DNA of 64,000 bases from Cryptomeria japonica (GCF_030272615.1 NC_081408.1:613969977-614033976); one strand, 5' to 3'; counted from the stretch's first letter, positions 12,441 through 24,594 are shown. Translations and numbers: made by a program. The notes: a model not told the origin generated them from the sequence alone.

Positions 12441-13030
12441 GAATTGTGAGTCTAGGCAAAGTGTGGGCCTTTGGTAATGGTAGAAGGGTCTTTTTGGGAT
12501 GATGCCTGGATTAGAGGTGCTCATCTCAATGATCATTGTGTTCCTCCGGTGATCATCCACGCCTGGAAGAACAAGTTTGGTGTCAAAGTTGCCGACTACT
12601 AGAGAGATCAGAAGTGGGTGGACCAGAGCAATATTGATCCCAACCTAAAGCATGTTAATTAAAAAATCTACTAGGTTGTCATTAATCCAAAAAGGGAGGA
12701 CTACCTAGTGTGGGGAGGAACCTCTTCAGGGAATTATTTAGTGGCCTCTGCTATCCTTATGTTGGCTTAGTCTCAAGACTATATATGCTTCTGGGCCAAA
12801 GATTGGTTTACAGGTTTGACTCCTAAAATAAATATTTTATATGGATTCTTCTGCAAAATAAAATCCTAACCACAGATAACTTGAGAAAGAGGGGATTCTG
12901 CATCCCCAACAAATGCTACTTATGTCTTAATGATGAGGAATTCGTGAACCATATTTTTATTCACTGTCCTTTTGTCCAACCTATCTGGTTGATGCTTTTT
13001 TAGTTATGGGGTTTAAATTGGGTGTTTCCT
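12441..13030 (+). pseudogene. LINE RT-associated zinc-binding domain
   Basis: After decayed sequence (AWIRGAHLNDH, KFGVKVADY then stop), a frame reads ILTTDNLRKRG, CYLCLNDEEFVNHIFIHC and FVQPIWLMLF, the zf-RVT domain that lies between RT and RNase H in plant LINEs. The Cys and His ligands are present, but stops flank them on both sides. Confidence 0.8.
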
Positions 13031-13300
13031 GAGTCGATTCAAGACCGTTTCAGGAGCTAGTCTTGTAGAACAAAAAATATGACTATAAGGAAACTGTGGG
13101 ATTTTTATTTTCCATATATCCTATGGGGTATCTAGAAAGAAAGGAATAACAAAATTTTCAGAAACTCCATTAACTCCCCTAAAGTGGTGTTGGATAAGAT
13201 AAAACACAATCTTGTTGAGAATGTGGTGGCTATTGGATCTCATTCTTACAACAGTAAGGAATAGTATGAAGTTTTAAGGAGCTGGAATATCCCAGCCTCT

Positions 13301-13747
13301 ATGGACAACAACACTAACCAACTCAACAAAAGGATGTGTTGCTGGTCTTCTCCTCCTAATGACTGGATTAAGGCTAACTTCGATGAGGTTGCTAAAGGGA
13401 ACCCAGCACTAGCTGGTTGTGGTGGAGCTATCCAGAATAGTGCTGGCTTTTACCTGGAGGCAGTTGCCCTCCCCTTGGGGAATCAAACTAATCACTTGCT
13501 TGAAGCCATGGGTGCCCTCCAAGACATAAAATTAGCACATCAATTGGGAGCCAAAAAAATCTGGTTGGAGGGAGACTCTAATAATATAATCAATTTCCTC
13601 CTTAGTAATCAACATTCGTCAGGGATGATTAAAAATATTATCTATATGGCCAAGAAGCTACTTGAGGGAATCAACCAATATTACATCTCTCATGTTTATA
13701 GAGAGTCCAAGAAAAGTGTTGATTGGGTTGCCAATGAGGCAGTGTAG
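13301..13747 (+). pseudogene. LINE RNase H domain
   Basis: An open stretch of 148 codons reading WIKANFDEVAKGNPALAG, then LLEAMGALQDIKLAHQLGA, KIWLEGDSNNIINFL and KSVDWVANEAV. The acidic residues expected for RNase H are in place (Asp in NFDE, Glu in LLEA, Asp in EGDS, Asp in VDW). It is the best preserved part of the element, but the upstream stops mean it could not be made as part of ORF2. It closes at 13745-13747. Confidence 0.85.
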
Positions 13748-14167
13748 AGTGGGCAGATAATGATTTGGTATGGAGAGGGGGAGATCCCTCAAGTAGCACG
13801 TGACATTTTAAATTAAGAGAGATATCATGGAAAAAAGGTAGGATTTGATATCATTTCTCAATATGGTAGGGTGGTCGTGGCATCATGAAACAGTTTCCTA
13901 ATCAAACGAGAAGGAAGTACACCATTAATTGCCATAACATCTCACATGCTTTGTGGGTTTTTATTTCCATTTGGAGCGAATGCTTGAGGAATATCTATTT
14001 GCTTCTATTTGCTTCTTCTTTGTTTCTTAAAAAAGGAAGTTTGTTGAGAAGAGCGGTATTTGCTAGAATTTACATTGTGTGAAAACTGATAAGAAGATTG
14101 GGAGAAATTGTAAGCCACAGAGTCTACAAAAATAAATAAATGGCGAGACCATCCCCAAGTTTGGGTT

Positions 14168-15932
14168 GTGCTGCAAGTGACAAAAATGTCAGATTACATG
14201 GAAATAATGCAAGAAAGAAGACCTGAAATCACTAGGATATTCAAAAAGGGGTGGAAAAAGGGCACCCTGATCATTGGCAACATGAAGGTTAAGGTTAGTG
14301 AGACCATGATCACAGAGGCAACTCGTCTATTGATGAATGGAATCATATTCTACAGGGACCAGAAGCTGTTAGAAGCAACTGTGAAGAAATTCCCCAAGGA
14401 TGAGGTGGAGAAAGTGAAACTGGTCAAGGGAAGCCACACCTACTACTTCCCTAAGGTAATCAAGAAACTCTGACAATGGATTTTATTTGTTGTCATGGAA
14501 TTCATAACTTTATATGGTAGATCTGCCAGAGTTTATAGATACCATTTTGTTCTTCTTAATCATTTTCGACACAAGGAGAAAATTTACCTCCCCTACTACT
14601 TGTTCTGTGCCCTTAATGCCGAGATTAAGGATGTTATCTCTAATCCCAAATCTAACCCTGCATTACACGAGGGCCTTATGGTGGTCCTATACAACCATAT
14701 CAAGAACACCACTATTCAACAAGTTATATATGAGGTATCCGAGTCAGATGATGATTTTGTGATTCGACTGATGAAGATTATGAAGGGTACAATACATAGG
14801 TGGATGTCGAGGAGGACCCCCATACCCCTAGGTCGAGAAAGTGTAAAAGGAAAACCGACCAAGAGGAACAGGATAAAGGGTCGATCAACCGAAAAAGAAG
14901 GGGGAGGACGATGACACTTGGTACGAGGAAAAAGAGGAGAGTGAAGAAAACATGGAGACAAATAGTGAGGAGGTTCAAATTATCTCAAGCTAGAAGAAAA
15001 AGGGGAAGATGCTAAGAGGTGAGGAGTTGGAGGCCAAGAACTACTCGCCCATTCCTACTGGCTCCAAGGAACAGAGTAAGGGCTTGGCTAGGGAGAATAC
15101 CCCCAACAAGGAAATTAAGACAACTGAGTGGAAGGAGGTGGGTCTGGAGGTGAACTTAGACCCTATGGGAGATGAGGCTCAAGATGGCTCTCCTTTGGAC
15201 TTCAGCCTCTGTATCAAAAATGGAATGGATTGCTTCAATAAGGTCTTCTTTTGGGTACATAAGGAAATTAAAAACATAAAAGCTAAATAGGTCCATTAAG
15301 CTAGCAAACTTGAAGCTATGGAAGCCATTAGCATTGACAAATTCAGCTCTCTACCTGACTACTTAAGTGAGTTGACTAAAGCTATCAACAATGCAGAGGG
15401 AATTATAAATGCCCAACACAATAGATTTAAAATCCTGGAAGATAGGGTAGGGGCAATTGAAAAGAAGATGGAAGGGATTGAGAAGACCCCCAAAAAGATA
15501 GGGGAGCAGAGTTACAAGATTTTAAAGGCCGCTTTTGATAGTATCAAGGTCCTAATTAGCAAACTTGAACAGGTCCAGAGGGATAAGGCCCCTGAGGACA
15601 CTACTGAGGAGAAGGATGAAACCCCTGAAGAAAAGGAAGCTAGTCCTAGAAAAAGAAAAAGAGAAAGTACTAGGAAGAAGCAACACCAAAGCAGGGACAT
15701 TGAAAATCTCAAGGGGACTTCTGTGACAATGGAGCAATTGGTGTTGGAAGCGGCTAAATTTCTAAAGAACTTCATCGAGGCCTGGTTGTTTTTCTTTGCT
15801 TTCTCTGCTGTTTGGTGTTTAGTTTCTGTGTGTTGTGTCTTTTTTGTTGTTGGCTTTTTGTCTTTAGCCAGTTGTCCTTTCTGTGGTTGCCGTCTTTTGT
15901 TCTTTTGGTGGACTTTGATGATTATCTTTTGA
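14168..15932 (+). pseudogene. extra 3' ORF of the LINE, unknown function
   Basis: A protein-like region follows RNase H but precedes the LINE tail. The first block (VKVSETMITEATRLLMNG, FYRDQKLLEATVKKFPKD) is joined in frame through one TGA at 14471-14473 to MEFITLYGRSARVYRYHFVL and LNHFRHKEKIYLPYYL. After frame changes it continues as a charged region, then a coiled coil (15318-15770: NAQHNRFKILEDRVGAIEKK) and a K/E/R-rich basic stretch. The final 50 codons are a chance reading of the T-rich 3' UTR. The globular block looks like a recurrent plant repeat-encoded protein, but I cannot name it. It lies inside the target-site duplications, so it moved with the LINE. Confidence 0.6.
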
Positions 15933-15988
15933 ATCTCTGATGTAAAGGGTTTCAGGGGCCCTTCAAAACCTATTTCCCCTTAATAAAA

Positions 15989-16006
15989 AACAAAAGTACA
16001 TTAAGA
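15989..16006. repeat. LINE target-site duplication, right
   Basis: Exact match of 10777-10794. The next 16 bases lead into the foldback element at 16023. Confidence 0.9.
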
Positions 16007-16022
16007 AAGAATTATAACATTA

Positions 16023-17150
16023 GGGTATGTGCAGGATCATGGTGTGCCAAAACAGGCCCTTAAGTGGCAATGAAATTTAAAAAAATTAGAGTTATGCAAC
16101 CTGACATGAAAAATTGAATAAGTTATGAACATTATTTTTAAAATATGTAAGAAGAGAATCTATAGAAAATTGAATGTAGTTTCTAAGCTACTAGTTGTTT
16201 TTTGGAAAAAAAATCCTATTTGATAAAAAATTTCAATTTCAATTTTGTGGTACTAAAATTTTAGGAAAAAGATAAGAAGTAGGCATATGTCTGACCCCCC
16301 TAATCATAATCAAATCATAATATTTTTTAATAAGATTTATAATATAAGTATTAGACCCATGTCTCGATGTGACACATATAAAGTAAATAATTATTTATGA
16401 ATTTTTTACTACAACTTTTCAGAAATTCAGAAACTCCTACGTCTGACCATCTTAACTTGGTCAAAACCTTATGAAACTCAATTTTTTTAATTTTTTCCCT
16501 ATAGTAGACGAAGCATAGGATGTGACTCATGTTTTAGATTAAAAAAATGTTATACCGTTTGAAAGTTATGAGTTTTTTTGAATCAGTCTATCAATCAAGA
16601 CTTTTGTCAAAATTCAATTAGAAAATAAATAATAATAATTTATTAAAATCGAAATAAGACAAGCCTTATATTGTTGGAAAGATGAGAACTTCCTTTAAAA
16701 ACCCTTTTCGTCTTATCAATTTTGGCTATAAAAAAAGTCGTCAGCCACCAGTGTATAGTTTGGAAAATCAAGGAATACTGAAAAACACATTTTTTCAGTT
16801 GACTTTCTAGGCTTGTCACTTCCAAGTCAAATCCCAAAGCAAACTCGAACCAAAAAATGGAGGGAAAAATTTATGTTTTCAAATTGGATATCCGTTTTGA
16901 AAAAATAAAGAAATATATTTTAGTAAATTGAGCATAACTTTTGCGTTTTATATCAAAATTTTAATTTTTTACAAGCATTGGAAAGGTAATTTAGAGCTCT
17001 ATGATATGGAATAGGTATATTTTCAATTATTTGTTTTAAAAAATAATTATAATTCATTTAAATTCATCCTTCATTTTTAAAACATAAAAAGCTCATGACT
17101 TTTTCGTATGATTTCCCTATTGCATGAATTGTTGTAACAATCATCTCAAA
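16023..17150. repeat. left inverted terminal region
   Basis: The outer 80 bp and the inner part from about 16880 pair with the right arm 22860-23370; the middle is longer than its partner and may contain an insertion. No coding frame is convincing. Arms are clearly diverged. Confidence 0.65.
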
Positions 17151-17214
17151 ATAAACTAAATAAGTAATTAATAATAGAAAATTTAGGAATTTTATTGACT
17201 TCGATAAATTTTGA

Positions 17215-18268
17215 TAAACCATGTTATCTTTATTTGTTCCTTTCTCCAACTCTCTATCCTAAACCTATCACTCCACCTGTTTGTTTCTTCCTCCCTCTCT
17301 TTTGTCCATATTTATACATCTCTCTCTAGACCTATATCTCTAACTGTAATTGAATACATCATTCATTCTCTCAATCTCTACAAGGTGCTTATATTTCTAC
17401 CTCTTCATAATTTCCTCCTCTATGTCACTCTCTCTTCCCTAAGATCTAGACTAGTCTCTTTGCATTTTCTTCTCATCTCTAGCAACAAAATTCAGAGGGG
17501 ACAAGGAGAGGCATAGGGAAGTATCAAAAAAAGGAGACGGGGAGAGAGGTGAGAAGGAGAGAGTAATTGGGGGTGAAGAGATAGTGTGTGAGAGAGAGCT
17601 AGAGGTAATTAGGTGGTAGGCGAAGAGAGATAGGGAGGGTGATTTGGGTGAAGAGAGAATGAGAGGGAGAGTTTGAGATTATTAGGGGGTAGGAGGAGAG
17701 GGGGAGAGGGGAAAGTACCAACAAAGAGAGAAGAGAGATGGGGATAGAGGTGAAGAGAGACATAGAGAGTAATTAGGGGGTGGGGAGAGGGGGAGAGGGA
17801 AGTATCTATAAACTCATAGGAGGAGAGAGCTGATCGAGGGTAATTGAGGGAAAGAAATAATGTGAGAGAGAGTTGGGTGTAATTAGCAGATAAGAAGAGA
17901 GGGAGAAGAGTAAGTATCAACACAAGGAGAGAGGGAGAGATGTGGAGAGAGGTGAAGATAGTGATAGAGAGAGGATAATTAGGGGGAGCAGAGGGGAAGA
18001 GGGAAGTATTAACAAAGAGATGGAGAGAGAGGGTAATTAGGGGGCTCTCTCTCCATCTCTCCCCTCTCTTCCTTTGTTGATACTCCCTCCCTCTCTCTCC
18101 CCCCCTCCCCTTCCCCTAATTACCTTCTCTCTAGACCTCTCTCCTCATCTCTCCCTCTCTCCCTTTGTTGATAATTTCCCATCCCCCTCTCCTCCCAACC
18201 CCTAATTACCCCCAACTCTCTCTAATTCTCTCTTCCCCAAATACCATCTCTCTGTCATACCTATCCTC
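17215..18268. repeat. CT, GA, CT low-complexity tracts
   Basis: A pyrimidine-rich tract (17215-17500, CTCTCT), then a purine-rich tract (17500-18035, GAGAGA with GGTAATTAGGGGG phrases), then another pyrimidine-rich tract (18036-18268). The second and third are near-complements, for example GAGAGGGTAATTAGGGG versus CCCCTAATTACC. Long open frames here are artefacts of base composition. Confidence 0.85.
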
Positions 18269-18269
18269 A

Positions 18270-21200
18270 CCTCTAACTTTACCATATGACCCCTTAGGTG
18301 TCGTTAGGGGTCATATTGTGTCCTAATGGATCATATGGTGTCCTATGAATGCTTAGGACACCATATGATGTCGTTAGGGGTCATATGGTGTGCTAAGGGA
18401 TCATATTGTTTCTTAAAGGGTCATATGGTATCCTATGACCCCTTAGGACACCATATGACCCCTTAAAACACTATGTGTCGTTATGGGTCATATGGTGTCC
18501 TAAGGGGTCATATAGTATCCTATGACCCCTTAGGACACTATATGGTATCTTTAGGGTTCTTATGGTGTGCTAAGGGGTCATAAGATATCATATGACCACT
18601 GAGGACACCATATGACCCTTTAGGTGTTTTTAGGGGTCATATTGTGTCCTAAGGGGTCATATGGTGTCCTATGACCCCTTAGAACACCATATGGTGTCAT
18701 CATGGATCGTATGGTGTCCTATGACCCCTTAGGACAACATATGATCCCTTAGGTGTCTTTTGGGGTCATATTGTGTCCTAACGGGTCATATGGTGTCCTA
18801 TGACCCCTAAGGACACCATATGGTGTCGTTAGGGGTTGTATGGTGTGCTAAGGGGTCATATGGTGTCCTAAGTGGTCATATGATGTGGTGTCGTTAGGGG
18901 TTGTATGGTGTGCTAAGGGGTCATATTGTGTCTTAAGGGGTCATAGGACATCATATGACCACTTAGGACACCATATGACCCATTGGGTGTCGTTAGGGGT
19001 TATATTGTGTTCTAAGGTTCATATGGTGTCCTATGACCCCTTAGGTGTTGTTAGGGATCATATTGTGTCCTAATGGGTCATATGGTGTCTTATAACACCT
19101 TTGGACACCATATGACGTCTTATAACCCCTTAGGATACCATATGGCATCATTAGGGGTTGTATGGTGTGCTAAGGGGTCATACTGTGTCTTAAAGGGCCA
19201 TAGGACATCATATGACTCATTAGGACACCATATGACCCCTTAGGTATCGTTAGGGGTCATATTGTGTCCTAAAGAGTCATATGGTGTCTCATGAACCTTT
19301 AGGACACCATATGACACCTTAAGACACCATATGATGTTGTTATGGGCCTTATGGCATCTTAAGGGGTCATATGGTGTTCTATGAGCCTTTAGAAAACCAT
19401 ATGGTGTTGTTAGGGGTCATATGGTGTGATAAGGGGTCATATGGTGTCCTATGACCCCTTAGGACATCATATGACCCCTTAGGTATTGTTAGGGGTCATA
19501 TTGTGTCCTAACGAGTCATATGGTGTGCTATGACCCCTTAGGACACCATATGGTGATGTTAGGGGTTGTATGGTGTGTGAAGGGGTCATATTATGTCCTA
19601 AGGGGTCACAAGACATCGTAGGACCCCTTAGACACCATATGATCCATTAGGTTTTGTTAGGGGTCATCTATGTCCTAAGAGGTCATATGGTATCCCGTGA
19701 CCCTTTAGGACACCATATGACCCCTTAGGACATCATATGGTGTCGTTATGGGTCTTATGGTGTCATAAGGGGTCATATGATGTTTTATAACCCCTTAGGA
19801 TACAATATGACCCCTTAGGACACTATATGACACCGTTAGGGGTCATATTGTGTCATAAGGGGTCATATGGTGTCCTAGGACCCCTTAGGACACTATATGA
19901 TGTTGTTAGGGGTCATATTATGTTCTAAGGGGTCATATGGTGTCTTATGATCCCTTAGGATACCATATGGTGTTGTTATGGATCGTATAGTGTCCTAAGG
20001 GGTCATATGGTGTTCTATGACCCCTTAGGACACCATATGATGTTTTTATGGGTCATATGATCTCCTAAGGGGTCATATGGTATCCTATGACCCCCTAAGA
20101 CACCATATGACCCCTTAGGACACCATTTGGTGTTGTTATGTGTCGTATGGTGTCCTAAGGGGTCATATGGTGTTCTATGACCCCTTAGGACACCATATGG
20201 TGTTGTTAGGGGTCGTATGGTGTGCTAAGGAGTCATATGGTGTCCTATGACCCCTTAGGAAACTATATGACCCCTTAGGTGTCACTAGGGTTTATTTTTT
20301 GTCCTAAGGGGTCATATGGTATCCTATGACCCCTCAGGACACTATATGATGTCATTAGAGGTTATATTATGTCCTAAGGGGTCATATGGTGTCTTATGAC
20401 CCCTTAGGACACCACATGGTGTCATTATGGGTCATATGGTGTTCTAAGGGGTCATATGGTGTTCTATGACCCCTTAGGACACCATATTATGTTGTTATGG
20501 GTCGTTTGGTCTCCTAAGGGGTCATATGGTGTCCTATGACACCTTAGGACACCATATGGTGTCCTATGACCCCTTAGGACACTATATGGTGTCATTATGC
20601 ATCGTATGGTGTCCTAAGGGGTCATATGATGTTCTATGACCCCTTAGGACACCATTTGACCACTTAGGACACCATATGGTGTCATTAGGGGTCATATGGT
20701 GTGCTAAGGGATCATATGGTGTGCTAAGGGGTCATATGTTGTCCTACGACACATTGGAACACCATATGACCCCTTAGGTATCGTTAGGATTCAATTTGTG
20801 TTGTTAGGGGTTATATGGTGTCCTATGACCCCTTAGGACATAATATGACCCCTTAGATGTTGTTAGGGGTCATATTGTGTCCTAATGGGTCATATAGTGT
20901 CCTACGACCCCTTAGAACACCATATGGTGTCGTTAGGGGTTGTAAGGTGTGCTAAGGGGTCATATTGTCTACTAAAGGTTCCTAGGACATCATATAACCC
21001 ATTAGGACACCATATTACCCCTTAGGTATCGTTAGGGGTCATATTATGTCCCAAGGGGTCATATGGTGTCTCGTGACACCATATGACCCCTTAGGACACC
21101 ATATCGTGTTGTTATGGGTCTTATTGTGTTCTAAGGAGTCATATGGTGTTATATGACCCCTTAGGATACCATATGACCCCTTAGGACAACATATGGTGTT

Positions 21201-21705
21201 GTAAGGGATCATATGGTGTCCTAAGGGGTCATATGGTGTCCTATGACCCCTTAGGACACCATATGACCCCTTAGGTGTCGCCACGGGTCATATTGTGTCC
21301 TAACGGGTCATATGGTGTCCTATGACCCCTTAGGACACCATATGACCCCTTGGGACACTATAGGTGCTATGGGCCGTATGGTGTCCTAAGGGGTCATATG
21401 GTGTCCTATGACTCCTCAGGACACCATATGACCCTTTAGGATGCCACATTGTGTCATTAGGGGTCGTATGGTTTCCTAAGGGGTCATATGGTGTCTTATA
21501 ACCCCTTAGGACACCATATGGTATCATTAGGGGTCATATTGTGTCTTAAGGGGTCATATGGTGTTTTATGACCCCTTAAGACACCATATAACCCCTTAGG
21601 AGACCATATGGTGTCGTTAGGGGTCATATTGTGCCCTAAGGGGTCATATGGTGTTCTATGACCCCTTAGGACACCATATAACCCCTTAGGAGACCATATG
21701 CACTA
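18270..21705. repeat. self-complementary 20-bp-module satellite array
   Basis: About 3.4 kb of diverged copies of GGGGTCATATGGTGTCCTAA and of its reverse complement, interspersed. The module is built on two small palindromes, CATATG and CCTAAGG/CCTTAGG, so adjacent modules form hairpins such as GGTGTCCTAAGGGG facing CCCCTTAGGACACC. Variants such as GGTGTCGTTAGGGG form a second module type. Both strands look alike throughout. Open frames translating to repeats such as GSYGVLRGH are by-products. Confidence 0.9.
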
Positions 21706-21711
21706 AGTTTC

Positions 21712-22855
21712 AAATAAGGAGAGATATAAGGGTGAAGAGAGATGAAGAGCTAAAGAGAAGGAGAAGAACTAAAGGATAAGGACATAAATAGAGATATAGA
21801 TATTAAGGAGTATGAAGTGAGAGGGAGAAAAACTAAAGGACAAGGATGGATAGAAATAGGTAGACATATCTAGATATTGAAAAGGAGAGAGGAAGATAGA
21901 GATAAAAATGAAGATAAAGGGAGAGGGAGATGAATAGATATAGAGAAAGAGAGAGGTAAAGACAAAGATAAATATATAAAGAGATGGAGAAAAATGGATA
22001 GAGAGGGGTAAAGAGGGTGAGATAAAAAAAGGAAGAGATAGAGAGATATAAAGGAAGAGAAATATCGATAGATAGAGAGATATAGATAGTGCAAGAGAGT
22101 GAGAAAGAGAGATAGAGATTATAGATAGGGATAGATAGAGAGGGAGAGAGAGAAAGAGGGAGATATAGAGATATATAAAGGCACTATAGAGAAGGATGGG
22201 GGGAGAGAGCCAAAGATATATAAAGAGGGAGTAAATAAAGAGATAAAGGTAGAGAAAGGGAAAGATACTTCAAGAGGGCAATAGAGGAAGAGATAGATAG
22301 GTAGATTAATCATGTATAGGGGAAGATATATAAAGATAGAGGAACACATAGAAAGAGAGATTGATAGGGAAAGAGATGGAGATGTGAAGATGGAGATAGA
22401 GATAGATATGGATAGAAAGTTATAGAGAGAGTAAGACAAATGGAGGGAGAGATGGAGTGAATAAGTGAGATTTAGAGATAATGAGATACAAATATACATG
22501 AAGATAGATCTATAAGGATATAGAGATAGAGGGGAAAAGATAGGGAGAGAAAGGAGGCGACAGAGACAAGTAATAGATAAGTATAGGTAGGATAAGGTAG
22601 AGCAGGGAGATAAATAGAGAGAAGAGAGATTATTAGAGAGATATATTAAAATAAGGAGTGACAATGATGGAGTGGGAGAGGGAGAGATAGGAATAGAAAG
22701 ATGGAGATATATGTAGAGATGCATGTAACTTGGGAATTTATTTATCTAGATGGGATGAGGAAAGAAGTGACATAAGTAGAGAAGAAAGAGATAGATAAAA
22801 TATATTTATATAAGTATAGATAGACAAGTGATAGATGAAGGAGGAGATAAGAAAA
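21712..22855. repeat. GA-rich low-complexity tract (GAGATA/GATAGA)
   Basis: Over 1.1 kb of almost purely purine-plus-T sequence on the plus strand, mostly GAGAGA and GATAGATA variants. The complementary strand gives long Ser/Leu/Ile/Tyr-rich open frames that lack any domain and are not genes. Confidence 0.9.
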
Positions 22856-22859
22856 AAAT

Positions 22860-23370
22860 GAGACTTTGTATGCAAAATTTGTGAGTATTTAAAGTTTCAA
22901 AATTTAAGGACTACTTCAAATGATTATAATTAATTTTTGGTCTATAATATTATAAAATTATCTTATCCATTTGATAGGTCTATGAATTACCTTTCCAACG
23001 CCTATAAAAGATCAAAATTTCGATAGGAAACACAAAAATGCCCATTTTACTAAACTATAGTTTTTATGTTGAGAAAAATGGATATCTGTTTTTGTTTCCA
23101 AAACAGATATCCGATTTTGTTTCCAAAACAGATATCCGATTTGAAAAAGTATGACATCACAATAGTGACATCACAAATCAGATATCCTTTAATATTAGAT
23201 ATTCAATATTAACAGATATCCGATTTGGTTTGGTATTACTAAACCAAATTCAAATTTTGGTCGACCCAAACAAAAAGTCAAAGCGGATTTTGGCATGTTT
23301 GGAAAAGTTTAAAACACATTTTTTTTTCTCCATTGCCACTTTTTGGCCCCCCATGATCTTGCACATACCC
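22860..23370. repeat. right inverted terminal region
   Basis: Reverse complement matches the left arm. It contains short tandem copies of a unit with CAGATATCCGATTTTG around 23090-23230, which gives several GATATC palindromes. Ends at CATACCC (23370). Confidence 0.65.
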
Positions 23371-23650
23371 ATTAGGGATAACAAATTTATCATAAGAATC
23401 CTTAAAGCTAGTATGAACCTTAAACCAAGGTGATAAGTTAATTGTTAGGAGTGGACTAATCCTTTATATTTTTGGTTTCATGGATATATATATGGTTCTT
23501 TAAAAGTTCTATATATAGGATAACTAAAAACTATTTAATATTACTTTTATAATAAATCATGTTTTGTGTATATGAATATTTTAATTATATGTATTAAATA
23601 TTCAAATATGTAACTATTTTATTCAAATTTCTCCAAATCTCATTTAATAG

Positions 23651-24003
23651 TTTTTGATTAAGATAAACAGGTTTTGAGGGGACCAGAAACCCCGTACAAC
23701 AAGTTTTGAAGGGACCTAAAACCCTCAGATTTTTCATAGATCTGGAACCATCAAAGGATCTCTGAAAAAAGATACATCGAAGACATAAAGCATCCCAACC
23801 ACAACCACACCATTTGAAACAGACATTACAGATCTAGTGGCAAAAGGAGCTGCAAAAAACATAGTAGCCACCACCAAATAGATGCCAGCCAGATAAAAAA
23901 AGTAAACCAATACAAACCATGCTAGAAAAAACAACAGATCTTAAACATCAAACTATAGATCTGAAAAATAGAAAATGAGGGTTTAACAAGCACCCTCAAC
24001 CAC
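23651..24003 (-). mobile_element. 5'-truncated LINE, 3' end
   Basis: Read on the minus strand the segment is T-rich, then passes GGGTTTTAGGTCCC and GGGTTTCTGGTCCCC to AAAACCTG and a short A tail (23651-23655). The LINE at 10795-15988 ends in the same order of motifs, so this is the 3' UTR of the same family. It is cut on its upstream side by the CACTA end at 24007. Confidence 0.75.
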
Positions 24004-24594
24004 CAACACTAATACTTTTGGAGTGGTTTTCTGACGATCTAAGAGATTTCTTTTGCTTTGTCGGATTGATTTGTTTTTTTTTCAAAAATTGCCCCTTGTT
24101 CGTCGGAATTCTGATGTGGTAAAATTTAACGTCAGAATTCGGACTTAAAACCGACGAACATTTCCTATCGGCTATGGGATTTATTTTGGTAGTCTCATCG
24201 GTCATTGGGATAGCTTAAAATGTGTTCAGGCGATGGTCATGATTTCTCCGATGTCTTTTCCCTCAGCGTAGCTCGTCCCAATATGTTATGTCTCCTCAAC
24301 ATAAGCTTTGACCCTATATCATCTTAACCTTTGCCGATGCTTTTTACTTTTCCTAGTGTCCATCGGGAAAAGTCTTATCGATAGCATCATCGGCTATCGA
24401 CAATACAAGATTTCTCTATTGCCGCTAGTGTGCGTTATGCTGGGATGGACTTCATTGGTGTATTATATCCCGATCACATGCTTCTAGTTGTGTTACCATC
24501 AGGTTGACTTTTGCCGATAGTGTAGATTTCGTATTTCACATCGAAATTCCGACGAATACTTGGTATTTTGAAAAAAAGTAATTACGCGCCATCA

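Larger units (their letters stand above)
10795..15988 (+). mobile_element. LINE retrotransposon, internally deleted, with extra 3' ORF
   Basis: Bounded by an 18-bp target-site duplication and ending in CCTTAATAAAAAA, this is one plus-strand LINE insertion. In order it holds an ORF1 with a DUF4283-type domain and a zinc knuckle, a junction near 11945, the last part of the reverse transcriptase, a zinc-binding RT-associated domain, an RNase H domain, and then a separate protein-coding stretch at 14168-15932. The apurinic endonuclease and RT catalytic core, normally about 2 kb, are absent. The 3' end GGGTTTCAGGGGCCC...AAAACCT resembles the tail at 23651-23720, so both belong to one family. Stops and frameshifts make it inactive, though the exact target duplication suggests it is not ancient. 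Confidence 0.9.
16023..23370. mobile_element. foldback-type element with inverted ends and satellite interior
   Basis: The left end GGGTATGTGCAGGATCATGG is matched in reverse complement at the right end (GGGTATGTGCAAGATCATGG), followed on both sides by GTGGCAATG. Further inside, 16880-17090 and the reverse complement of 22870-23090 share TTTTAGTAAA and CATTGGAAAGGTAATT in the same order. ATTA lies directly outside both ends (16019-16022, 23371-23374), a possible 4-bp target duplication. No transposase is visible. The interior is CT and GA tracts flanking a 3.4-kb satellite. It is organised like foldback elements, but the superfamily cannot be assigned. Confidence 0.7.

Noticed and set aside
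15780-15932. Membrane-spanning C-terminus of the extra LINE ORF
   Set aside because: The hydrophobic reading is of the T-rich 3' UTR; a similar non-coding tail occurs at 23651-24003.
18885-21527. Open frames with repeated GSYGVLRGH-type peptides
   Set aside because: They are translations of the palindromic satellite; the array is non-coding and frames follow the 20-bp module.
18270-21705. CRISPR-like array
   Set aside because: Regular repeats but no unique spacers, both orientations mixed, and the genome is a plant.
21870-22724. Long Ser/Leu/Ile-rich minus-strand open frames, up to 201 codons
   Set aside because: Produced by the GAGATA-rich tract, which lacks stops on the complementary strand. 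No domain or start context.
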